Shown here piece after piece: positions 13,201 through 26,200 of a DNA stretch of 64,000 nt. The DNA is taken from the NCBI GenBank assembly GCA_964017195.1, contig OZ024900.1:32628641-32692640 (forward strand), in the 5' to 3' direction. The notes below the pieces were generated by a model. The model was not told the origin of the DNA. It ran no database searches and was given only the letters and a program-made list of their open reading frames with translations. Both the position numbers and the translations under genes were made by a program. The DNA is from Siderastrea radians (Eukaryota > Cnidaria > Anthozoa > Scleractinia > Rhizangiidae). Position 1 is the stretch's first letter. Each line of letters opens with the position of its first letter.

Positions 13201-16200
13201 TGCGCAGTGCATTCCTCCGTGATTTTTACTTTTCGTTGTAATCTACAGTGCAACAAAGAACAAAGAAACCGGATAAAAATCACGAAGCAATAAATAACGC
13301 ATTACTTCTGAATATATTAGCATCCACTTGCCAACTGTGAATTTGTAACGCAACCTTCTCCGTCGGTTCATACATCCTCTTTAACGTTAAATCTAAAAGT
13401 GTTCCAGTGAATCAATGTTAATAAGACTCAAAACTAAAATTGGTCACATCGTCAAGCACGCATGTTTAATGTTTTAAAAAAATCTATCGAGCGGTTCTTA
13501 AGATTTTCGCAAAAGCGTTCAAATTAAAAAATTACCACAAAATTATTACGCGAATGATCTTAGAAAAACAAGTCGTTCTCGAGATCGCGAACACCAGTTT
13601 CAACAAAACTTGCTAGGCGTAAAAAAGTAAATAAAAGACACATTTTAACAGTATTTACTAGCCACTTCATCAAAGCGTTGATTATTTTTCGGTGCATTTA
13701 CTATTACTAGGCAAAAACTAATGTTGAAAATGTTTTTGTGATTTACTTCAAAACAAACATACAGAATTTTTTTGTTCTTGTATATTTTGTTTACCATACA
13801 CCACAGTTTAAGATGCTGGTGCATGCTTTTCGAAGCGAAATCTGGATCGTGCAAAATTTCAATTTTACTGTTTTTGAGGACTTTTGTTTATCGTTGGCAT
13901 GGAAATATCGAATTTTACAAAATGTAAACCACGCTAAAGTTCAATCCAAAACCAACAAGTATTGCAAATTTCACGTTGATCTGACAAGGAGAAGACTGTC
14001 TAAGAGCCGATTCAAAAAGTTAGGTATGGTCCCAAAAAAATTGTATCGAAACACCTTAAGGGAGCTTTAGCAAAGGGAACGTTAACCTCTCAGACGTTTG
14101 ATTCGTAAGTAGAACTCCTTTGTTCTTCTTATTGACGTATTAGTATAATTGCTCAGGTGATTATAGAGAAGCGCGCGTACTGACTGGTCAAGGATATATA
14201 TATCTTATTAGTTGTTTCGGTGTGAGGTATCGCCGTATATTTTTACGAGTTGTGCTGTATTTTGACGAGCCCTTAAGGCGAGTCAAAATACAAACAACGA
14301 GTAAAAACATACGGCGATAATTCACACCGAAACATCTAATTGAGAGATTTATTATCCATCTTAACCTTTTCCAACCTTTCTCAGTAACTTGAAAGAAAAC
14401 TACAAGTGTAACAGGATGAGCCCGCCGCGGTACTGTACAATTACCAACTGTACAATAACCAACTATACAATATCGTGGGATATTTGTACTCGTTTCGCGC
14501 GCTTTCTGTACAGTAACTAATACAGTTGGATAATAATACGTCATATCTTGTTATAATCACCCCGCACGAGGTGATTATGATACTGGAGCACTAATTTTCA
14601 AAATGACCACCGCGCGATATTTGTTGTTTCTGAAGAAAAGAAAAAAGAAAATGCATCTGCTCTGATAATCACCTGAGCAATTATACTAAAACAATATTTC
14701 TCCTCAGACTCAGCGAATATTGTGCAATAATTCCCTCGACTTCGTCTCGGGGATTATTCCACAATATTCACTTCGGCTTCGCCGAATAAAAGTTAAAAAC
14801 TTTCGCCCAAGAGATTATGAAGTGAGAGATTATATGCCCCATACCAGTCTTATTCCATATAGGTAATGCCTCTCAGGTTATTTTTAGATCGACTCACAGA
14901 TCGTTGTGTCCCAAGAGGGTTAGGCAATGGCCAATCATATGACGGGAATATTTTCCGCGTGATTGACCCTTGCACAGAGCCAGGCGTTCTTCGCGTAAAA
15001 AAATGGCGGACGACTCGGAGAGTCAAGATCTCGCGTTGAGCATCCGTTTTGTAGACGAACGCGAATACAACGAAGTTTCTGTCCCAAACACGTCAGGGAG
15101 ACGTCGCTGGACTGATTATCACCCTTCCTGTTTCCACTTAAAGGAAAGATCTGAAGACTATTCGAGCAGTGAAGCCGGATAGTTCTAGTTTCAGTGAGGA
15201 AGATGAGGCGCGAAGTGTGATCGGGAGCGACGATGAAAGCGGTGTAAACGATGCCCACGTTGAGATCGAAAGTGATCGTGAAAGCGATGCTCACGAAAGC
15301 TCCAGTTCTTGCCTCGACGAAAGTTCAGACGAGGGAAACACAAGGAAAAAAAAGCTTCTTCAACGAAGCAAAGGCCGAAGCAATATGCGAATCCTCCACA
15401 AAACTTCCACGTAACACCCAAGGAGGACTGGAACTGGAGGAGGGCTGGAAATAACCCTAGAGGCAATACCTATGGAATAAGGCTTGTATGGGGGATATTC
15501 TCTCTTACTTCATAAACTCTTGCTCTCACCCGGATAGGTAAACGCCTGTGTTAACATTTTTTCTTGGACTGATGACGTTAAAACGTGTTGAAAGAAAAAC
15601 AAAGGACTTCCAGCAACCGTCTGTGACGACTGGGAAACCAAACTGTCTCGTTGCCCAAAGTTCCTATGAATTATTTGTAAATGGCTACATACTGGCAGCG
15701 ATCTTTGTGTCGAGCTTGATGACACGTAAACGACATGTCGTCAAGACATGACATGTCGACAATTACACCATGAAACCTTCCTATATTTTTAATGAAGAAC
15801 GATGTTTAATTTAAGTGGTTTATCCAACAACAGCGTGGTTTGATGGTTTGTTTTACGAGTGCGTCCGCACGAAAACGCTCTAATCCACGACCACCGGGGA
15901 AGGAAAGTTTTTGTGTGACGATGTACAGTGGTACATTGATGGGTAATAAAAATGTTGTTTAGAGGTGTAGTCAGCTTAACCCCTTAATCCCTGATAAAAA
16001 TGCATATTCTCCCTACTGTTCTCCATATATTTCTAAGAAAACAAGTAAGGAGAATTTGTCTTATTATCAAGACATCATATCCTTGATGATCACCTTCTTT
16101 ATTCTCATCACTTGAATATTTGGATAAGTAGTAAAAATGCTGAAGAGAAATTTCATTTTCGTCACTGTTAGGGCTTAAAGATAAAAAAATGACTGCAAGA

Positions 16201-17175
16201 AAGTAGACCAAGAAAAAGTCGTTGTCATAACCGGGGGATTCGCTGTATTGCGTTTGTAGCTGGCATTGTTTCCTTTCACTGACTTGAATAAAGAGTTGGT
16301 AAGTAAGCGTGCGTTTGTTTTCAGGGTCAGACAGTGGCGGTTAAGCGCCTCAGGAAAAGGAGTGTTCAACTAACAAGAGAAGTTCTCATTGAACTTAAGC
16401 AGGTATTATTATGGTTTTGGTTTCTATCTTACCTAAGTAGACATTTAATGTGGTAGACAGTACCATTACGTTAGTGGCAGCCATGGCAGCTCCATGGCAG
16501 CCTTGTAAATATGCATGATGATGTATCAGTTACCAGTTTAATATAGTTTAATATTTTCTCGGCATAACATTACGACATTACTTAAGTAGAACATTTAATG
16601 TGGTTATTGCAAATACGCGAATCTGACCGGCTCAATCGTCATTGTCTATTGGCTATTAGTAGACATTCACTGCGTTCTGTTGTGAATACGCAAATCTGAT
16701 TGGCTCAGTTTTCATTGTCTACTTTCTGTTAGTAGACATTTACCGTGGTCTGATTGGCTGTATCGTCATTGTCTATACGCTTCCAGTAGGTAATCACTGC
16801 GTTCTATTTCAAATACGAGAATTTATCTTATTGGCTCAATCGTTATTTTCTTTTCGCTGATAAACAACGATCGCGCGGTATGTCTAAAGAAATTTTAAAA
16901 ATTTCTGTTGACTTTTTTTTGGGAAGTACTTCCTAAGGATCGTCGTTAATTAACATTTATTCACCACTGTTTCAGTATATACCAAATCGGTGGATAGCCA
17001 GCACCAAATAGTTCCTTTTCTTCTGAAAAATGAGTCAAAACGCAGTGCGGGGAGGTGGATAGCATTTGCTATCCCGAGTCTGAGTAGCCACCATCCACTG
17101 GTTTGGTATATTTGTATTTTAAAAGGACTCTGTTTAAACTAGCTTTATTTTAATGCTAAACCAGATGTTTCTGTA

Positions 17176-17207
<32 letters not shown>

Positions 17208-20200
17208 GAAAAACAAATAAAATACTAAATGCCTTTCAGTTTGAAACTGTTACATTCACTGTCACTATTCCTCATTTCAAATAGCGTCAATTTAAGAAGT
17301 GTTCATTTCAGATCTGATGAGCTAATCAACACACATCCTCGAAAATTCAGGGTAGTTATTACTTTCTATCTCTTGATCGAGCGTTTTCCTTCCATTCTCA
17401 AAAGGTGCGAGATCTGAGTCACGAGAACCTGAATCCGTTCATTGGAGCCTGTATCGAGTCTCCAAACATCCTGCTGGTGTGGTCCTACTGCAAGAAAGGG
17501 AGTCTGCAGGTCTGCGCGTGTAGTTCTCACGTGTTTGTTCCGTTGTTATTTAGTTCCCGCTAAGAAGCCGTACAAGTTGTTTTATTCGCGAATGTATTTT
17601 AACACAAGTTCTTCTTTAAGTGTCGATCGATTTAAGTGTCGTCTGTGTGTTGCCACGAGTTGTTCAGTACTCGACCACCCTCATAAAAACTTGTTTAAAT
17701 CAGTTCTCAGTCAAACTGTTTATTAGGAAGCTCTCGTACGTTGCCGTCTCCATATAGTAACTTCCTTTCTTATTATTTAAGGGGATCGCTTACAAGACTT
17801 AATTTTGTAACCTTTTTTGTCCACAGGAGGTACTGGCAAATGATGAGAACAAGATTGACTACGCTTTCAAGTTGTCCATGTCTATCGATATAGCAGCGGT
17901 GAGTAACGAATCCGGGGTGAGTAGTGCTCCCAGACGGAGTCTGAACAATAAAAGGAATTAAATTTGAACTTCATAGCAAACAGATTAAATTGTAAGTATG
18001 GAGTTTAAGTTAAAAAAGTCAAGAATATGCATCTCTGTTGAAAAAAATAGGATACCTTGTCTCCGATGTTGTGGTCTGGTTTGTTTACATTCATTCCTTA
18101 GACGGTATGGATAGTGGCGCGAGTTCGTAATGAGCTGATAACAGCTCTCGCTGATCACTTGCCGTTAACGCTTTTTGTCTCATATTCAGTTAAAATGTAA
18201 GGCACATCTGAAAATTAAGAATATTATTATAGCATTAAATTTGCACCATGCAAAGAGTGGTTTCCAATTGTGTTTTACATTTGTGTTGGATTTTCTTTAC
18301 TTCTCTCTGTGTTTGGTTTGAAAAACTCGTTCTATTTTTCAATCACACACACGTTTTGTACGCACTTGGCTCCTGTTACGTGTATTTGCTTCGAGTTCTT
18401 ATTGGTTCATTGTGTTTTTTGCGTGTGTTGTGATTGGCTAGCGCTGTACAAATGCATCGCACCATTTCTATTAACATTGAACCGAACGTTACTTTGCAGG
18501 GAATGAAGTTTCTACACAACAGTGCTGTTAAGTTCCATGGTAACCTCACGTCCTCTCACTGCATGATTGACAGTCACTGGGTGGTGAGCATTACGGACTG
18601 GGGACTAAACAATTTCAAAGCAGGGCAAGAAAAAAACACCAATACTGACGGCAACAAGTCGTACGCTGGTAGGTAAATGGGGATAAGCAGTGTGAGTGGG
18701 GATGGTGTTGTAGAGAGAAAGGCATGACCGGTTATGGAATTTACACAAGAGCTAAGAGGAGAGCTTGGGGTTCCTTGGGGGCGTTTTAAAAGATCACCAG
18801 TTAAAACATCAATACAGGAGCGAAGGTGGAAGGGGTAGGGTTGTATTACAGCCATGAAATAGGCGAGGTACATTAAGTATTCCCCTGTATGTAAATTACA
18901 GGCAAAGTCTGCGAAAATGCTTGCTACACAGGCTAACAGGAACGTAGAGGGGAGACTGGAGCCCTGGGTTGCTCCTAGGGAAACTCCCTGGGGGCGTTTA
19001 ACGTTCTCCCCTATAGCCATGCGCAACTTGTCTCCTGTCGCGCGCTGTACTAATTTTAAAAACAAAACAAACAAACAAACAAACAAGCAAATGCTTATTT
19101 AAAGGAGGTAGAAAAATTCTCGCAAAATCATTACCCAAAACGCCAATCGTGATCTCAACATTTCTGTTGCCAATCAGATCTTTTGTGGACGGCACCAGAA
19201 CACATCAACTTCAGTAAGGGAGAGAAGGAAGGATTCTCGCAGAAGGGTGATGTCTACAGCTATGCAATTATTCTACAGGAAATCGCAACCAGGTCCAAAC
19301 CATTCTTCGACTGTCATATGGGATGTAAAGGTAGGATATAGATCAGCACTCTCCCCCCCCCTGAAAGGCAATAATGAGGTCCTGTCCAAATGTCGCTTTC
19401 CGTGTGGACGACAGATGAAAACGTTTGAAAAACTATGCCCTTTTTAAACTACTTTCCTGGAAACCAGCGTTTACAAACGCGAACGATTCACATATGAATC
19501 AGTGCTTGATATACGCATCCACCAAAAAAAATACGAAAACATATTGGCGTGGACAAGGTTTCATTGTCATTGCTGTTTTGTCTCAGAGATCATACACCGT
19601 GTAGTGGCTCATGAGGAGCCTCCATTCCGCCCAGACCTGACACGCGTGGAAGTGAGGCCGGAGTTCGTGGATCTGATGGTGGACTGCTGGAGTGATGATC
19701 CGGAGGAGCGGCCACATTTTTTTCGCATTGTGGAGCGACTCAAGAAGATCAGCGGCAGGTAAACGATATAATAATAACAATAGTAATAATAATAACAGGT
19801 TCTTGTTCTGACATGTACAGAATATCCAAGGTGCTCTCATCATTTCTTATCAAATGGTTAAGGTTTCTGTCAACTATTCCCCCATGTTTTTAAGACAGAA
19901 AGTAAAATTCGAGTATTATTAAATGGCGCATGTTTTTTTTTTTTGGGGGGGGGGGGGTAGGACACTACTTTCAGGGTTTATTTACAACCAAGAAATTTTA
20001 CAACTTCTTCCGAGGTTTGCCACTTTAGGGGGTGGTTGCTTGCAGCAGTTTCCGTTACAGCAAAAATGCTGTTGAACATTGTGCTAACTTCAGACGCCAC
20101 GTGCACTCACCCCTTCCCCTTCCCCTCCCCCAGCGCTTACTCCTGTCTCTTAGACGCTGGATTCTGCGGCCCCTGAAGATAGTAAAAAACCCCCTGTGGT

Positions 20201-23200
20201 TTTGTTTCTACGGGAACTAAAGGGGGGTGGGGGGAGGGTGTAGATTGATGTAACTTCTCTTCCTTGCTTTCCTGTTCCACAGGGGATCAAATATCATTGA
20301 AAACATGGTCTCTATGATGGAAAAACACGCTAATCATTTGGAACAGCTTGTAGAGGAGCGAACACGCCAGTTGAACGAGGAGAAGGAACGAACTGAAAAG
20401 CTGCTTAATCGTCTGCTTCCACCGTAAGTTCTATACCATGATCAGGCGCTATTTTAATAGCCAGCCCCTTGATATAAGCATTCGCTCGACCTCTCTGATT
20501 GGTTCCTTATCACTAAGCTATCAGCCCATATTCTCCTACTTCTGCTTCAAGGCTTGCCCCTTATTATATAGACAGCCTCTGGATATGAGTATTTGCTTCC
20601 GTCCTCTCATTGGTTCTCTTACACTAAGCTATCTACCACATAACGAATTCTGCGTGCAAAGTAATTTCTGCTTCAAGGCTAGCCACTTGTTGTAAATATT
20701 GCCTCTGGATATGAGCCTTCACTCGCTTTCTCTGAATGGTTATCAGAAAACATTCTGCTCAAGTAACTTAAGGCTTGGTTGTTTTTCCTTAAACTACCCC
20801 CAGCAGAGATTTTTGAGACCTTCTGCTTTCTGTCATTGAAATAACTTGTCGCGACCATACCAGTTTCAGTTAACAATTGTTTGAATTTTCTGATCAAATT
20901 AAAGTCTTTCTAAGTACGAAGTTAAGGTATAAAGCCACTGCAAAAAACCGTGTACGATCAACCTGGCTCAACGTTGGATCAGAAAGATCGTGATCAGTCA
21001 AGAATAATAAAAATATAAATGATTGTCAAAATGACTACTGCAGGGACTGATCAAACAACGTGAAAAGACGTATGTTACAATATTTCGACTGGCCAATACC
21101 AGTCTTCATCAGGTTTATTATGGCAAATCACGAATTTACAGAAATATATATGTAGTAGAACAATGAGCGGAAGTTACATATATGACGTGGTGTGGTGTGG
21201 CTTAGAAATGATAGAAAATAAACAAAAACAATTTTCGGTTACAAATTACAGTTCATCACGTTTATTAATGCCTAGAGGCTCAAGAGTCTTAGCCTTGTGA
21301 ATAATGTGAGCCTCACGTGCCTTTCTAAAAGAATCGCGTTCATTATTAATTATAATTTTTTCAATAGGAATAAGTAGCATGTGGGTGTCAGAGTGGTTAT
21401 TGCTGAGAAAGTGTTCCGAAACCGCTGTAGAGATGTAATTAGAAGTAGGGTTGAGTACCGGTCGTCTATGTTCATTGAAACGGTCTTTGAGGCGACGTTT
21501 AGTTTCCCCAATGTATTGTAAATTACATAGGCGACATTGAATCATGTAGATAACATTGAAAGTAGTACAAGTTATATGAGATTTGATGTGGTACGTTTCA
21601 CCTGTTACTTTCTAAGTAACACGTGACATTTCTTGGTTGATGACGTCACAAAACGTGTTTTTTTGAAATGGGGAACGTTAGCACTTAAAAATTTGGAGAA
21701 CTTATGTCGTTAAAATGCCCAGTAGGACCATGCCAGTTTATCTCCGCCTTTTAAGGTGGTATACGTCATTTATATTTGAAGTTATTTTGACGTTTAGCAT
21801 GTCACGTGACCTGTTTTCAAAAATTGACCGTTTTCGTTAACACATAGACACGATTAAAAGGCGGAGTGATGAAGCCTATACTAAGAGTCATTGTACAAGA
21901 AAGCAAAAAGATGACTATCGGCTTTCTGTTCCCCATTTTCAAGTGAAGATTTCAACCGTTATAAGTCATTTTCAAGTCACGTGACAAAAACGTCCGGTAA
22001 ATAAGTTCATAAAGTTACTAATAATAGCGATACCAAACTACTTGCCAAGTTTCAGGTGGAATGGACAAATGTTTCACCTTCAAATAAAAATATGTTAAAT
22101 TACCAGCCTGGTCAAGCCTTAACATACTTGAGCTGCTATAATTGAATTGCCATTATTCGAACTGTCAACAGGAAACGCAAAACTGTTCGAGGCAACAAAC
22201 TCGAGTTATGAATAGTAGAGTAAATGCAGAAATACAGCAAAGGTTAAAAAAGTTATATTGACGAAGATGTTATTTTTTTATTTAGGATTAAAACGCACTT
22301 CGTTATTATCGAGAGGTTATGTACATATGGTAATAAAGCAAGAACGTCTTTGTGCAAGAATGCCGTAAATTACTTAATTTTTGCCTTTCTCTTCCAAAGT
22401 TAAGCTTCGGAACTTCTGAGTCTATGGATGAAATCTTATAATGTATGACCACTTAAATAAAAGCTACTGAGCAGTACTTTCCAGTGCTGCTGTTTATTAT
22501 GCTGTACAAGGTGGTTCTAACTTTGAGTCTGTGGATGAAGTCCTAAAGTGTGACCATTCAAAGGAAAGCTACTGAGCAGTACTTTCCTGTGGTGCTGTTT
22601 ATTATGCTGTACAAGGTCGCTCTAACTTTTCACCTGGGAATAAAATCCTAAAGTGTGACTATTCAAATGAAAGCTACTGAGCAGTACTTTCCTGTGTTGC
22701 TATTTATTTTGATATGCAAGGTGGTATCAACTTTCCAATTTGTAAAAAGAGATATAAAATGTGACCTTTCAGTCCTTTTGTGTTGCTGTCTGTTATCCTG
22801 TACAAGCTATTCCTCTATTGATGCTGTACCGTGCTTTATCAGATTGGTTGCTGAACAGCTTAAGATACACAACTCGGTCCAAGCTGAGGAATTTGAAGAA
22901 GTCACCATGTTTTTTAGCGACATTGTTGGATTCACCAAACTGGCGTCTTCCTGCAAACCGCTTGAGGTAAGCATTCACCCTCTTGGTGGAATAAACTTAA
23001 TGCTATAATTTTCGTGAGCCGTGTGGGGGAGGGGAGGCCGAGCACTGTTAGCCTGATATGTCGGTAGGGTTGGGGTGAACGCCGGTGAAAAATCGTGTAA
23101 ATCATGACGATTTTGTTAACTGGGCCAAAAACGTTTTTGTCTTGTATGACGTCATATTTGGCATCATTCTAGACGTATTTCGTCAATCCGCATTCAATAT

Positions 23201-26200
23201 TTCAATGAGAAAATGCCTTGGCCGAAACAGCGGTAAATTTTGCTTCTCTGGAATTCAATCGAACACGTTATTTTTAAATTACTGCATTTACCACAGTACA
23301 CCAGCCTTAGTGTAACCGCTATCGCCTCGGTTTAGAAACTCACGGAAAGATTTATCTCGCTAGAACAACCGAGGTAAATTGCTTTTATCACGGTGTGTGT
23401 AACCACAGTATTTTTTGTATTTGAATGCTCATTGTACTTTAATCTTTTACTTGCCAGATTGTGGATTTCTTGAACGACCTCAATGTTGCATTCGATGAAA
23501 TCATTACAAGGTTTGACGTCTATAAGGTATGTCCGAGTTTCGTTTTATGAAGGTCTTAAATTTGCGTTCTACACCTTGGCGCGGCCGCCAAGATGCGCTT
23601 TTGATGTTGCCCGAATAGCACAGTCCCCTCCTGTTTTTGTTCCTTCCTGCAAATTCATAAGTGCCGTTTTTTTTCCAACCTCCTGTTCAGCTAGTATTTA
23701 CATCTGTTTTTTCACTTCTATCGACGGCAAATCATATTTATGTTGACCAAGCCAGACCTAGCCACAACCAGTTTTCACCGATGGTTTTGAAAACACAGAG
23801 TTAACAGTTAAACAGGTTAAACGTCCCCCATACCAGATCTGCTTTAAACTAAAGATAGTGCGCTGATAAATTGAGTATTGGATAGACATGCTCCTGTTAT
23901 TTTACCGATATATATGCTCTATAAGGGATCACAAATTTACAGCTCTAGTCGTTGTAACATTGATGCCGAGTCTTCAGATACAAAACTGCCGCACTCCCCT
24001 GTCTGTGCACTATTTCGCACATCAAGGCGCACAAACTTGGAACTCATTTTCTCCAAAAGTGATGTAAATTCAGTGAACCTTAGGTATGAAGATTTCGGTT
24101 CCAGAACCTAATAGTTTCCTAGCCATTCGTAAGGAAACAAACTTCCAATCTGTTTCTGCGCACTGAGAATAGCCATTTGTAGCAAAACTGAATCACTATT
24201 TTTAAGATTCAATTGATGAAGTGTCCTATGACTTTTTAAAATGATAATTAAAATAGACGGCACATTGAGTTTATCGACCCCTTATGTTCTAGGTGGAGAT
24301 TGTTGGTGATGCGTACGTTGTTGTCAGCGGTTGTCCTAAGCTGAATGGCATCAATCACGCAGGACAGATTGCGAGCATGGCTCTGGAGTTATTGAGCCAT
24401 ATTTCTTCCTTCCGAGTGCGTCATCTGCCTGACCATCAGCTGCAGCTCAGGATTGGAATTCACACAGGCATCGTAACAGCCTTGTTCTCAAGATCTTTGG
24501 GCTGGGTAATTAACAATTTTTCACCGAAGTAAAGGTGAATATCTATCACTCTTCAACGACACTGAAAAATAATTATTCTAGTATATACCAATCAATTGGA
24601 TAGCCAGCACCAAATAGTTTTTTTTTTTCTGACAAATAAGGAAAAGTCGCACACGAAATCCAGAATAATGGCGGGAGGTGAATAGCAAATATTGCCCCGA
24701 CTTTGAGTAGTTAATCAGAGCGCACGAAAAACACTATCCACGGGTTTGGTATATACGTAATTCAATAAAGGTTGCTTTGGCAATTGAACATTGGGCATTT
24801 AGGCAAGCGGAACACAATGCAATGCTTTGCTTCAGTGACCGCCATACAATAGCTTCTCAATGCGCAATAGCCCTTTTCACAGTTACCTCTTCTCATTTGC
24901 ATTTCAATGTTTTGGAACGTGGATGTGAGGCAATTTCGGGCAGTTTTGTAGTTTCTGCCCGAAATTGCCTCACATCCATGTTCAAATACATTGTAATGCA
25001 AATAAGAAAAGTTAACTGTGAAAAGGGCTATTGCCTAATGCCCAAAGCAACCTTTATTGAATTAGGTATGTTGGAACTACTCAGGCCGCCACCTTGGATT
25101 ACCCAAAGTACAAAATTACAAGTTTCAAAACCACAAAACCATAAGTTTACCAAATGATCTCCTATGTTTACTTCCTTTGTACCTCTTGAGCTATCATACC
25201 TTGAAATTTTTGCTCCGCGCAGCACTGGTTGTAAAATTGAGGAACCAGAAAATTAAATCTGAAGTGAATGTTTTAGTCTCCAGCACTATGTTGCCGAAAC
25301 CATTTATACACCTGTTCAAAGGCTAGATAGCTCTACCCGCTGGATAAATCACTATCCAGTGGTTAAAATGTATTGGTTGGAGTACATCTTATTCGCTGGA
25401 TAGCTTTTTACCCGGTGGGTAAAGTTATCCGTCATTTGAACAGCTGGAGCTTAGGTGGAGAGACGCAATGGAGAGTGAAGTTTCTTGTCTGTGGAAGCAA
25501 CATCACAACAGCGACTTGACTCGAAATACCAACCTCCAGATCGAGAGTCCCACGCACTTAACTATTTCACCCTTGCCCCTGTAAGGCTTAAGGATGTCTT
25601 AGAGGGAACACGGACTATTGAACGGACTATTGTTGCATGTTTTCCTTCAGGGCCAGTTGTCGCTGGCGTGGTTGGTGTCACCATGCCTCGTTTCTGTTTG
25701 TTTGGTCACACAGTTCACATTGCGTCTAAAATGGAAAGCTTCGGACTGCGTAAGTATTCTTTTTCACACATCGTCGCTAAATCCAAAATGGTGGCTAGTC
25801 TCGCCGCCAACTTGGGTAAAAGAATGCCGGGAAGAGGTTGGACGTAAGTTACAAAATCACGGGCGTACACAGCGTTGAAATAACTTGCGTTTGCGTGCGA
25901 GCGTCTTTGTTCAGCCAACACAGCTCTGTGTTTGCAAGGGAAGAATACTGAACTCACCCCCGCCCCGCTTAGTTTACTTTTGTAAGTTGTAACTTATGAG
26001 GTGTTGCGCCATCAACCACGAGGTTCGAGAATGAAAACTGTTACATTTTAACAAGAACCAAGTTTGCTGTTTCTTTTTTTGGTATTTTAAACAATAAACC
26101 GGACTAACACGCTGAATAAGTTGACATCCTCAAAACTTGTGAGTACTTGCATTTCCGTCTGAGCATATATTTATCACATTACTTTTCGAAGAATAGTTAA

